Shown here piece after piece: positions 12,600 to 24,700 of a DNA stretch of 64,000 nt. Numbering within the stretch: the first letter of the stretch is position 1; each line of letters starts with the position of its first letter. The DNA lies in contig NC_086266.1 of assembly GCF_021018805.1 (NCBI RefSeq), forward strand, positions 2,418,001-2,482,000, given 5' to 3'. The DNA is from Prinia subflava (lineage: Eukaryota; Chordata; Aves; Passeriformes; Cisticolidae). The translations under genes were made by a program, and so were the position numbers. Under the pieces are notes generated by a model, which did no database searches, was not told the DNA's origin, and worked only from the letters and a program-made list of their open reading frames with translations.

Positions 12600-13560
12600 G
12601 AGGATTTGTGGTGCGATTCAGAGATTTCCATTTTCAAATCACTGGTTAAACACCCCACAGACTGAAATTTGCCACCTTCTAAAATGTTTAAAGTGTGGCC
12701 CATGCAGAGGGAGCCCAGTGGCCTCAGCTCAGTGGGCAGTGCCAGCTCTTCCCAGTAGAGAAAAGAGATTCCTTAGGCCAGCAGGCTCTCAGGGGGCTCT
12801 AAAGGCAAAGATCAGAACATCTACCAAAAGCAGTCCCTCCAAGTACCACTGTAAATAACAGGTTTGTTCAACAGAAAACTCTTTGAGCCACAAACTCAAT
12901 GCTTTTGGACAACGGGTTCCTCAAGTCAAACCTACTGAAGCAAAAGGGAATCAGCACTGGGGCAGCAGAGGTGCAGAATCTCTCACTGGAATGGGATCAA
13001 ACTTCCTCCTGCAAAGCCACACCAAGTGCATTTATATGTCAGAGTGTGCTGAACTCTGCAAGGGCCACTCAGCATCACCAGGACATATCTGCTTGTACAA
13101 CCCTGCACCAACACTGGGCTCACACTGATTCCCTCGGGATACAATCCCAAAACTCCAAAGAGGCAAAATGAAGCCCCTCACTGGTGCTTGGCAATAACAC
13201 AGCCTGGCCCCACATCTGTCACTGTATTAATCATCCAGAGCTGACTTGAAGAACAGCTCATTTTGACCAGTAAACAACAGAAATGTGATTCACAAGACTC
13301 AGGGAGAGACGTGCAAGGCTGGGGAAGCCAAGACTCACCATCCTGTGTGCAGCCACATGCTCATATCCCGTTTGGCTGGTGCCTGGGTGCTGAGCTGCTC
13401 TGTTCAATATTTTGCATGTTGATTGGCTTGTTATTCACTTCTGCCTCTGCTGGAAGCCAGACTAACCTGTGGGGGAAGTGTGGAAAACAATTACAGTATA
13501 TTGAAATGGTCATACAAGTGCAGTACACTGCAACACTTTACATAATTTATTAGGTGTTAC
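12600..13560. other. GC-richer gene-free block with overlapping frames
   Basis: This stretch is less AT-rich than its neighbours. It contains several overlapping open frames of 80-110 codons on both strands (for example 12374-12703 minus, 12583-12858 plus, 12899-13171 plus, 13263-13553 plus). Two of these overlap each other in different frames, and none resembles a known family. I interpret them as chance frames favoured by lower stop-codon density. No repeat is recognised. Confidence 0.4.
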
Positions 13561-14679
13561 TACACGCTCTGGCACTCACATGACAGAGATCTTAACAAGA
13601 CCAACAAATAGGACAACATCTGCATTCCTGTAAGAACATTTGAGATGAAAATTTAACATTAAACCAAAAGTGTACTTACTGCGGCACAAACACTGCAATC
13701 AAGTGATCTGCCTTGATTTGTGATGGATTATGTTAACACAGTATGGTTGCCAGAATGAAACAGAAATGTTCATTACAGCAGCAATTAATTGCTTGCTATT
13801 TTTGAAAATTAACAGTTAATATATTTTTCCAAACCAACCCAATTCAGCATTACTCTGAATTTTCATGCATCATTTCTTTATTTTTGTCCCTATTGTGCAT
13901 ACAAGGTCAATTAACTGGTAAATATAATTATTTTACAAACATAGTGAGCAGCAGCTATTATAAATAACAACTTATTTGCATATTTCCTTGTTTCTGAAGA
14001 GAACAGTGATGTTACAGGTCTGAAAACCTTTGCAACTAATACAGTGAGATACTGTTTTTAGTAAATCTGTTGCAGTGAGCATTCTAGTAAATATGCCATT
14101 TCTTAGATTAAAATGAGCAAGCAGGAGCTGGGTTGCAGATTTCAGAACTTGTCTCATTTGCATCTTCAAAATGGAATGGAACTGAAAGCTTTCAAGCTTT
14201 ACTGTTCAACTCCACAATTCTGTTGCTCTTTGCAAATGAAACAGAAAAGAGATGTATGTGAATATATCACACATTTCAGGATCAATGAGTTTTTCAAATT
14301 GTAAATTAATATCATTGTTTGTAGTCACCTTCACAGCATTTCTGAAGTTGAAGCCGTGAGCTGAATTCTGACTGAATTTTGTGAAAGATTTGGGAAAACA
14401 TGACTCACGAGATTTTCGTACTGGCACACAAAGACTCCTTTCTGACTCTATTTTTGATTTCTAGGGTCTCTTTAAATAACGAAGATATTCAAGACTGAGG
14501 GACAATGGAGAACAACTATGAGGATGATTTCTTTTAAAAGGAGAAATCAAAGGACAGCACTCCTCATGTGCACTATATATGGCAATCTCTTTGTCTGAAT
14601 ATTGAAGGACTGGCTGGTACTCACACACTCTGCTGAAACTGTGGCTAGAGAGGTTTTCCTAGACATATTTCTTGATGAC
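13561..14679. other. gene-free AT-rich block, CNE-like in part
   Basis: There are no genes. The part at about 13680-13970 contains repeated AATTA/TTAAT cores, a GCAATTAATTGC palindrome and few CpGs, a texture typical of conserved developmental non-coding elements but not proof of one. The remainder is unremarkable. Confidence 0.35.
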
Positions 14680-15265
14680 AACTGCGTGCTGTTGGATTTG
14701 TTTCAGTGGCTGTGAATCTGTGAGCCACGCATATTGCGTTCCATTTGCCACTTCGCAAGAAAAAAATAATATTTAGTGAGCTTATGGGAAGCAGAACACC
14801 TCATTTGTGCTGATTGGGGTGGATGGGCTGATTTGTAGATTCACACACGCTGAGCTTTGGGCACTTTGAAAAATCCACATCGGGTGAATTTGAGATTTAT
14901 GCCCCAGCCCCAACGCAATTCATGTGTTGGGGTGCTCCCACTGAGAGCCACCAATGGGAGCTGACAGCTGCACACAGTGCACTGGAAACATTTTAAAGCT
15001 TGCTGTAAAGAAAATAGAGCAGTCTTCGCCTAGCAGGGAGAAAAATCGATGAGTTGGCACTTGGCAGTGGTGGCCAGCAGGAGGATGCTTCTGATGAATG
15101 CTGAGTCATTGATTTCCCTCCCTGATCAGCAGCAGCTGCTCCATTCACACTGCAGAGCCTTCTTGCCACAACCTCACGTGTCAGCAGGCTTCTTTGTCAT
15201 TAAAGCAAGGGGTATTAGCTGACAAGACACCCAATTTATGTATTTTTGGTTTCGATAGCGCTACC
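14680..15265. promoter_or_regulatory. candidate enhancer-like stretch, CpG-retaining
   Basis: About twelve CpG dinucleotides are retained in 580 bases, against roughly half that density in the flanks. The stretch holds a TGCTGAGTCAT motif (15099-15109) that contains a perfect AP-1 core TGAGTCA and extends toward a Maf recognition half-site. It also has E-box cores CAGCTG and CACGTG, and two adjacent hairpins at 14908-14961. No open frame spans it. Retained CpGs plus clustered motifs suggest constraint or low methylation. Regulatory activity is an inference. Confidence 0.3.
14908..14961. repeat. two adjacent 7-bp inverted repeats
   Basis: The first hairpin pairs CCCCAAC (14908-14914) with GTTGGGG (14926-14932). 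Starting one base later, GCTCCCA (14934-14940) pairs with TGGGAGC (14955-14961). The second pair has the CTCCCA...TGGGAG layout of an ancient amniote palindromic repeat that I recognise more clearly at 21674-21755, so this may be a very old copy. The match here is short and uncertain. Confidence 0.45.
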
Positions 15266-18200
15266 TCACAATTTCTAAGTTGCTTTCCCAGCTAGGGCAC
15301 CTAAAAAGACATTTGTATGGAGGCAGGAGATCCAACAGCACAGGCAGCTCACAGGTACAGGCAGTGTTTGCACAACAGATGTGAGAATGTCACCCAAGCC
15401 TTCGGTTTCTTTTCTCACCAGGAGGCATAAATTCCATAAACTCAGAGCACAGTCAAGCAAAGAGGTTAAGACATCATCTGGGAAGGTAGGCTGAAGTCAG
15501 CACAAAGCTTGCATGTTTAAAGGCAGACATTTGTGTAAATATGCAGAGGGACTGGGCTCTGCTCTTGTGCCATGCCTTCGGTGTGTGTGGTACAACAAGG
15601 CATGGCTGAAGACCAAAGCATAATTGTAGTTTACAATTTTAAGACAGTAAAAAAGCAACAGGTAAAACAGGTGAGACTACACTGAATGACTGCAATGAAA
15701 GTACAGTCAGAGCAGGCTATTACAAATCTCAGCATTTGATGAGGATGTATATATTTCTTAACGTGTTTTATCATTTGTTATATTGTTTACACTGCCGTAA
15801 TTATTACTTAATAAGTTAATGTGTTTGTATATCTGTTTGAATTGATCTCTGAGGAAGCAGTTTACATAAGGAGAAGGAAGAAGAGAAGGGGCTGTCATGA
15901 GATAAATGCTGTTTCTCAGGATTAAAATCGACTGAAATACACTATTTATAGTCAGGCATTTCACTGCTAGTAGCAATGCTGAGCCTCTACATTTCAGGTT
16001 CCATTCATCACAGAATATGCATGACTTTTCCTCAAAAACACTCACAGAAAAAGTCATAGGTCAGGCTTCTGTGCTTGAACTGGTGTTTCAGCAAAAGCTC
16101 ACGTGGCCAGCCACAAACCCATTCCCCCTAAACTCCACGGGTGTTTGTGCCCTGAGAAAGAGCCTCTCACCACCGTGACAAGCCTGGATTCAGGAGAGCC
16201 CATCACTGCCAAACTGTATTTTCCTAGTTAATTCAGCTGCAGATTGAAAATTGCTCTTTTACAGTTTGCTCCCCGCTTTCATAAAGCACAAGCCTACTTA
16301 AATTCTTTTGCTTTTTCAAGTGACCTCATCTCCTGGTTCCAGTGAGCCCTTGTTAGAGCTGCATCGAACTCAGTGGTTTTAGTTTAGATAAATTTTGGAA
16401 GGTGTACATCACTTACAACATCCACTCAGGTCGTGGCGTTTTTTGAGTTTATGAACTCTAAAATTTTAGCTAAACATCAGTGCCAGCAGCTTTCCTTTGC
16501 CTTATCTCCCTGCATTTCTGAAAGGCTGCCTTCACTCTGCTGTGCCTGGGGCAGCTGAGCAGGCTCCTCCTCATTCCAGTGGCTGCATTAGCGCAGAAGC
16601 TTTCAAGGATAACTGCTGCTCCTCGGGGAGCCCCAGAATAGGAGCAGGCAAGAGTGCTCTCATTCTTTTATTCCTTCACACATCTGGGGTCTGAAGTGTC
16701 TTGGGCTGTGCTAAAAATCTGCTAACTTAAGAAACAAGCCTCTGAAATCGGATTGTCAGCTATATTGCAGGTAATGAGCTGTGTAACCTCTGAAATCATA
16801 CTCGTATCATATTCTTTAAAATTGTTGACCAAGGGTATGAAAAATACAAAACAGAAATAGCAAATGAACTCAAAAGTATAATGTGACCCTGTCTGATGTC
16901 TGAATTTCTTTGGTATGATCCACATGGACAGAAATGACTTGCACATTAGCAGTTGCCACTGACACAGGCAGCAGTGCTCTTGAAGATCTTCATTTAATTT
17001 GCCAGTGGTTTTAGTGAAATACTAAATTTGCAATCTGAAGGTTCTGGTACTGACTGATGACCAGGTGACAAGGAATAGAAGAGAGATCAAATGAAAAATA
17101 AAGAACATAACAGATACTAAATAATTTCATTACTGACTGAAAATCAAAGAACACTGTATTCAGGACAGGATTCAGAGAGCATAGAATACTTGGGGTGTAA
17201 AATGTTTTTAATTCCTATAACCCTGATCAGAAGGGGATATGCTATCCATAAATAATGAATGTCCAGTACAAATTATGCATATTGGGACACATAGTCCAAG
17301 TTTTGGATAACAAGAGGTTTCATTAAATAGATGTTCCAGTGAACAAGATTCTGCAATGTTTAGATCATATCTAACCAATAAAATTAAAGATTTAGACATA
17401 ATTAATATAGATCCAGACGTTTACCTAATTAAAATGAACAGGGTAGAAAGAATTGATTACATTCATTTCCTTATGAATGAAAATAAACCCACAGAAGAAC
17501 ACAGTGTTCTTCTACAGATAATGTATAACTCTAATGCTTTGATGATAGAAATCTCACATTATTTTTAATGTAAGATTACTACCAATCAGAAAAAATATAT
17601 GTTATTACAATTAGTAAGCCAGATTGTCCAAATCAGCACATAATTTGATGGAACTGCAACCATTTACCATATCTGAGAATCTGCTGGTTATCTTCAACCA
17701 ATGAGGAATACAGAATTAACATTTGTAAAGAGGAACATTTCCTTAGAGACACTATCAAACAAAAAGTTTTTCAGATGAAAAATGAAAATCAATGGTAACA
17801 CTGCAAAGGCTGTCACCACCACCAGTACTCAAACAGCTTCAATATATGTAAAAGAAGAAAATTTATCTGAAAACAAATTCAAAAAAGGCTTCCCATAATG
17901 ATGTGAAATTCTGAGAAGGGGGTTAAATTTTTTCTTGAGCTCTGAAATCAGATAAGATCCTTGAAAATAGACCTTATCTAGATGGGGTAACATTTGGATT
18001 TGGGGTATTGTGTGTATCCCTTTCTGTTACATCCCTGAAAATAAAATCAGAGTACTCAAAAACAGCCCCAAATAGGCTGCATTTAGACACAGAAGACATC
18101 CTTAAAATATATTCCAAAAACTCAAATTTTCAGAGAAGCAGCTGTTCAATCCTATGTCACATCACTACACCGTTCCTGGTGCAGAAGATAGAGACCTTAA

Positions 18201-20229
18201 ATAATCAACTTATTTTCCTGGCATGGGCTCCCATCACTCCCATCCTCACCCTCTAACGTAGCTGCTGCATTAGCAGCACTCCTGTTTGACCACATATGCT
18301 GAAGATTATTTTCTAGAATAGACTTTCACAGTCAAAACTTCATCAATACTGCTGGTCAGAGCTGTCAGGAGCCTTCTTCACAGAAAACATAATTTTACTT
18401 TTAGTAAAGACATCTGGTCAATATTTGTTAAAGCTTGTAGATTGGTTTGATGATGTGGGACTAGAAACTTCGCTGATATAAAACTAATATAATTGTAATA
18501 TACTCAGCAGAGATACGCTGAATTAACATCAGTACAAAATATGTCCCTAAAAATGACAATATAGGAAGACATTAAGCAGGTATGCACCTTTTAAAAACTG
18601 ATTTAAATGTAAAATCTTCACTTTCCCTAGATGTAACTTGGGAATATTCTAGCCCTTAAGCAAAGCTATTTGAAGGTACTGTCCTAGTGCAGATAAGAAC
18701 TGAATTTGGCTCAATGTGCATTCACTGGATATGCTCCACCCTGTAGAAACACCTCTCCCCAATCAGTAAAACAAAAATGTAGGACAGAGAGCAGACAGTG
18801 CTAGCTCATTTTTGCTCACTTTTTAAAGCCTTCTCTGCAAGCATTTTTTCTCTCTCTGTGTAGGTGCATGTGTCTACCCCTCCTCTTTCATTTCTTTTCT
18901 CTGTAGGGCATCAAAAGTGCTTTTCAGGTGGGAGGGCAGCAGTGTAAAATTGACTCCCATTCTACTCAATTTGCTTCAGCAGCCATTCCATCTGTAAAGC
19001 ACTTTATGAGAAGAAGCTTTTTAGACATGAAGATGAAGAAATCTATTCTTTTAAAGCCACGAAATCCCAGTGAAATCAGAGGTTTCAAGAACTCATGCGA
19101 GGATAGAATTTGGCACGAAACCCACTGGAAAAAAAAAGAAAAGCCTATTAAGATCTTGCAATCTGTTTCCTCTTGTTTTTCTTATTAGCAGAAGGAAAAT
19201 AATTTGTTGTAGAGAAGAAAGTCTTTAACCAAGAACTTCAGGCAGGTTGTACACAGTACCACTGGAGCACTTTTCATTGACTTCTACTGTCTGAAACCAA
19301 ATTGTAGTGTTGTTTTAAAATCAAATTAAGCCTAGAGAAATACAATTATCTATCTACACTCATGCTTGGTTGAGTTGGCATCATCCACTGATGAGCACCG
19401 TCCATTTCTGGTATTTACTGTTTTTCTATGACCTTATGGAACTTAACTCAGTATTTAAGCTGTAGAGGCTGTACCTTTAACCACTTTCACTTAATATGTT
19501 GAGTGCAAACACAATTGTTCTTGTTGCTGTTGATGTGGAAGGAAGGTCATTCTCACGGAAAACATGTGGTTGCTACTTGAAAACCCAGCAGCCTTCCACG
19601 TGGCCAGGACAACATCAGGCCAGTCAGATATTCAGTGTAAAAAACAAATCTTTTAAAGACAAACAGTCTCACTGATTCTTTCTCACAAATGCTTCAAGGC
19701 CATTATTTAAGAAAAATCCAAAATAACAACTAGTTGCCAAGTCCATCATGTAATCCCAGTTATGGAAAATCTGCTACTAGGTAACCCAGAAAGCTGGCCA
19801 AAGAAAGAGTGGGCCAAGCTGCATCTCAAAAATATGGATCAAGCCTCAGGAGGCTCTTAGAGAGTGATTTAAACCTACCAGTGAGGGTCAGCTCAGGGCA
19901 AGCAGAGAAACAAGCATCCTGGAGAGATTCCTAAAACCTCCAGTAACAGGTCAGAGAATGCTACAAAACAGGAAGGAACTTCAAGAAGAAATGTTGTGGC
20001 TACCCCAAGATGTCCTGAACTATATCCCTCTCATTCAGACAGGCACTTTTTCTAACCTCAGCTTAATGAAAGCAGGTAAGGGTTCTACAGTAATTTGTGT
20101 TTAACTAGCTTTATTGTCAAAAAAAGCTTTTGCCTAAAGCCTAACAAAACATTTTGTTTTGCACTTGAATCACTCACTCTGTCCTGTCCACAAGGTTATT
20201 CCCTTTGGCTTTGCACCAGCTTTTTTCTG
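15266..20229. other. gene-free block, unique sequence
   Basis: No supportable gene and no clear interspersed repeat. A strongly AT-rich segment at about 17090-17650 contains a 70-codon open frame on the plus strand (17356-17568), which I treat as a composition effect. It also contains the steroid-receptor-type palindrome at 17493-17513. A possible MIR 3' fragment near 18990 is too weak to call. Confidence 0.5.
17493..17513. promoter_or_regulatory. perfect GRE/ARE-type palindrome
   Basis: The core AGAACA-CAG-TGTTCT (17496-17510) is an exact match to the 15-base palindromic consensus bound as a dimer by the glucocorticoid, androgen, progesterone and mineralocorticoid receptors (two hexamers, 3-base spacer). 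The symmetry continues outward, giving 10-base perfect arms (17493-17502 and 17504-17513) around one central base. Twelve fixed positions predict about 0.004 chance occurrences in 64 kb. The surrounding DNA is AT-rich and gene-free, so a target gene cannot be named. Binding in the animal is not shown by sequence alone. Confidence 0.55.
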
Positions 20230-21012
20230 TATTTGCAGTCTGCTATCATGTTTCTGCTCAGTGTTTTAACCTCTAGTCTAAACAACCCAAACCCTTGCAA
20301 TCTTTTCTCATAGGTCAGAGCTCTATTGTTCTGTTCTGGTGCATGTGAGAATTAAACCTGAGCTTAGAACTTTTCACAGCTGTAAAAGAGAAGGAATACT
20401 TCACTCATTTTGCAGACTGTGCTCCTGTTTTTACAACTCAAAATTTCTCCTCACCCCTTTTTTACACTAGTATGGAATTCCCCATTCATGTTGAAGCTGC
20501 AGACAGCTACAACCCTTAACTCCTTTCCTTTATGACTGTAAATTGGTTGATTGTTTCTCACTGAGTTCATTCTATGAATGAAGCTTCTTGTCTAAGTACA
20601 GAAACTGGACTTATTTTTAATTGCATCCTGTGTTTTTTTCATACCATCTTTCTAATTTGTAAAGATCCCTTAGAATTCTAATCATGTTCTCCTCTATATG
20701 TAGAGTCTTCAAAGCTTTGTGGCATCTGTAAATTTAACATGAACATTCTTTATCCTATCAATAAAGTCACTAATGAAAACATTTAACAGTATCTGGCTTA
20801 GCATGAACCCATGTGAAACCACATTTGATACATCCTTTTCTATTTCCAGTAAATCATTGGTAACTATTCTTTGACTTGGGTTTCCCACCTCATTTTGCTA
20901 ATACTCCATAGCAGATCTTCTTCTAGAGCTTGTTTTTCCAGCTTGTTTAAGACAGTATTATGTGAAACAAGAATGCTTTAAAGCATCTCTAAAGTTAAGA
21001 TCTATAGCTTCA
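20230..21012 (-). repeat. old CR1/L3-like LINE fragment
   Basis: Read on the plus strand, the stretch follows the antisense of the conserved CR1-superfamily 3' region block by block. The blocks are CTAGTCTAAACAACCC near 20276, a 'gatccctt...attctaatcatgttctcctc' stretch near 20666-20695, GGCATCTGTAAATTTAACAT near 20721, CACTAATGAAAACATTTAAC near 20768, TGGTAACTATTCTTTGACTT near 20858, and a GACAGTATTATGTGAAACAAG stretch near 20950. The element therefore lies on the minus strand, with its 3' side at the low coordinate, and is 5'-truncated at about 21012. It is riddled with substitutions and has no reading frame left. It belongs to an ancient family shared by birds, reptiles and (as L3) mammals. 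Confidence 0.85.
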
Positions 21013-21673
21013 AGAGATATGGGACAGAAGCTCGGCTCCCAGGCTTCTAGTGGCTTTGTGCCTGCAAAGAGCCCTTCCTGAGCAGTTTTACACCCAAGGG
21101 ATGTTATCCCTTCATGTGCTCCAACTTTTTCCCATACAAAAAAATCTCATCCAAGGAAAAAAACCATTGAGCTGATACAGAAACTCATGGAGTCTGGAGT
21201 GGTATAAAGTATGGAGATCAAGTTATACTGGTGTGCTGTGTCTGAGCATACTCTGTCTTTGAGCATTCCTTCACACCCTGGAAAAATCTTTTACCCAAAG
21301 ATCTCTGTTCCCACCTTCTAATTGTGGAGGGAATCTGCAGGTACGTGCAACAAAAAACTGTTACCTCCCAACCAGTCCATCCAATCTAGCCAGTTCCATC
21401 AGTTTTACCTCCTTCACCTCCACCACTTCAGAAAGGGAGTATCCAGACCCAGATTTGTGTCTAGCTTGGCCCAATTGGATGATCAAAGGAAGGAATGTTG
21501 GCCTGAATTGCCTCGGTTACGTGCGTTACATTAGGCCCTTATCGTTACTTTGATGTCAGTTTTTGTGGTTTAATTATGTACTAAGAAGTATTCTTAGGTA
21601 AGCTAGGAAGAGCTGTCCTTATGACTCAACCAGCTCCTTTTTGGCCATCTGACTTTACATTTAATTAACATCC

Positions 21674-21755
21674 TGGCCATCAGTGCTGCAGTCCTACCCC
21701 AGGCAAGTCTCCCATCAAAGTGAATGGGAGTTATCATCTGTGCAGGGCTGAGCAG
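21674..21755. repeat. ancient amniote palindromic repeat fragment
   Basis: A stretch around CAGTCCTACCCCAGGCAAG and CTCCCAT...ATGGGAG (arms 21709-21715 and 21724-21730) matches a widespread old amniote repeat. In its consensus, 'ctcccattgacttcaatgggag' is flanked by inverted 'gcagtcctta...taaggactgc' arms. The left outer arm is well kept and the right one (TGTGCAGGGCTG) is decayed. I am confident of the resemblance but not of the formal family name. It is non-coding. Confidence 0.5.
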
Positions 21756-24700
21756 AGAGTCAACAGAACAGCACTAAAAGTTTGGGCAAACAGTCAATCT
21801 TTATGAATTTTTCAGTAAAGCTGTTAAATTGTTTTCAGATTAAAATATTCCTTTTAGTTTGAAGAGATTTATTTTTTCCTTAGCTAGTGTGTTGGAGTAA
21901 TTTGTTCGTTTTCTCCGTATTGTGTTTAATTGGGGCAGGGGGAAATCGAGATGGGGGGAGAATTTAAGAATCTGGTTGTCTTTAAAGAAGGTTTTCAACC
22001 AAATACTTTCAGCAGTGAACTGTGCTGGGTAGAAATCTATCTTGCACTTGTCACATCAATATTAAATTATCTACTTTTTTCATTTTACAAGGGAAGATGT
22101 GAGCAGAACATTGCTCAGCTGTCAGGATACGGGGCTGTGCTGCTGAGCAGAGTAAAGTGAATATATTCCACAATGCTCCAAATGCAGCACAAAGGTACTG
22201 GAGGAGGGATTTGTGTCACCAGTTTTTCCTCCTGTGTTCCTGGAAGGCAGTTTTCAGTAGGCTTTGTTTTGACTGCTTTTTGCTATGATGATATTTAAAC
22301 ACGATCAATGGCCCTTTCTTCTGCAAAAATAGTTTCTCCTGACTACAACCTTACACATAAGGACTACAAAAATATTTTTAGCTTTCATCAAATACAAACT
22401 GACCAATGTAAAGCTACTGTGATGACTTATACAGATGGCCCTTGCCTAAATACCAAAGGGTAGTAAAGAACAATCCTTGCAACTCAGTTTTTACTATGTT
22501 TTGCATGCATTTTGGCATATCTGAAAATTAGTAGGTTAGAAGACCATTAAGACACATACTAAGAACATTACAGGTATTACATTCATGCTTCCCTAGACTA
22601 GATATATGATAAAACACAAAGAAGACCACAGAATTTCCTGTTAATTCCCCACTTTTATCTTCAAATCTGACCTCCTGGGTCTTGGACTTTGCTGTAATCA
22701 ATTTTCCCGCTTACAGGAATAATTATGTAAAGGAAAGTTTTATATTCCTTGCAAGGACAATTTTAGACCACAGAGTAGTAAGACTTCCAGGGTTCAAAAA
22801 ATGCCTCAAAGCTAAACTGAGTGACTGAACTGTGACCACAGAGGGTAGACAGGGAATAAGTTTGGGGATGGCTAGAAGTTATATTATGAAAAAAACAAAC
22901 GCTGAAAACAAGATAGTTCCTGTGCTTGTCACTTCCTTCCAATACATTTGCACATCAGCAGTGCTTTTTATTACATTTTTCTGACTGTCAAGGTATTATT
23001 GTACTTCTGGGTATGGCAAGAAGTTGAATGGGAGCTCTTTTACATGAGGAAGTTATATAAATTGCCCAAATAAAAATAAAACCAGTCATATTACAGTGTG
23101 TTAGCACTTTTCAATGTATGCATGTACTCAGTATACTGCAGAGTAACTCCCTTTATGTTTACTACTAGCTGAGAATATCAGAATGGGATGATAATATGAT
23201 TCAGTTAGTGCTGTCCACATTTAAAGCCTAATATATCATCAGACAGAAAAATCGCAGAAGACAAACAAAAGAGAAGAAGAAAAAGCTAATTTGCTCCACT
23301 AAATAAGCAAGCAACCACAAAGGCAAAATATCAAATACCAACCCTGAGACATTTTCCATAAAAATACAGACACCTCAACTCTTAACTCTGTTCCTAACTC
23401 CCACCCTGGTGAGTCACTGTGCATGGAGAGCTGGACATCATTTGTGTGCCAAGAACACGTTTAATCCAGAATCTGCAGGTTGACACCAGAGGTGCAAGAG
23501 ATGCACACAATGCACTTCCCCAGCTCATTTTCAGTGGGGGAAAACACCAAATCAGCTGCCAAAACAAGTGCAAATCTTCAGTGTCATCAGAAAGCGCTGA
23601 ACTTGGACTGTGCCGTCTGTCTCGTCTGCTCAGCTTCGTTTCCCCTCTCCCAGATTCCTTTCAGCAGTTGCATTTCATGTGGCATTGGGTTACACAGAAG
23701 CCTGCTCAGCTCTTGTTTGATCTTGTTTGTTTACCTCAGTCATGTTAAAAACACTAAATCTATTTTCCAGCTCGTGACAAATGCGTCCATTATTCTCTCT
23801 TTCCAGCATCCTAAGCATCCTAAATGCTGGCCACAGAAATGCTGCTGTTTTCTAGTTTCCATTTTCTCCTTTGACAGAAACAGCTACAGAGGTTTATGTG
23901 TAATTTGACTTCTACAGTTCACCAAGCTTTTGCAGTTCCTTACTTGTATGCTGAATATGAAGACAGATGCAATTTTTAGCTTTTTTTTTCACTACTTCTT
24001 TGGAACGAAAAGGCAAATTGACAATTTGAACCCAACTATGTAATTCATCTCAGCGAGGGCTAAGTTGTGGCAAAATATCTTGAGAAAGGAAAATAGGAGG
24101 CAACACATCTCTTCCTCAGCCAGATGTTTTTGGTAGGAAAAAAATAAACTTCCATATTTCAAAGTAACTGTCAGTCAGGAGGGTCCAGGCTGATACCCAC
24201 TCCCCTGAGCTCGTTAGTCTGAGGATGCTGCTGAACCACCCCATGAATAACTTCTGAACAACACTAACAGCTCCAGCTTCCACTTGTGCCAGAGGCATAT
24301 CTCATGGATGTCTGCCTTTTAACAGTTCTCATTTAGCTGTATTCCAAAACTGTGGAGCAGTGTTTTCCCTTAAAACAAAGGCAGAACTTCCCAGAATGCT
24401 GTTTGATAAAAGGAACATTCTTTTGTACTGCTGCACATCCTGCACTACTAATAAATTCATAATGAGAATAAAAGGTGTTCAGCTCAGTGGGGAAAGGATG
24501 GATCCGTGTACTTCCTATAAATATAGATACATATTTTACAAAGATCATTTATAAGTCAGACCTAATACCTCTTTGCACTTTCTGTAGTAGAATATTGGAG
24601 ACAATGAAGAGGATGTAATTGGTCTTCATGCCATACAAGAAACCTCCCACCTCCACTCACTTACTGTGAGACTGCTAATAACCAGCATTAAGGAAAGCAG

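Noticed and set aside
15060..15090. CTCF-like CCAGCAGGAGG motif
   Set aside because: It departs from the core consensus at key G positions. Partial CTCF matches are common.
23480..23908. 142-codon plus-strand open frame, the longest in the window
   Set aside because: It overlaps another plus-strand frame of 109 codons, has no recognisable domain and no splice context, and its composition follows the local DNA.
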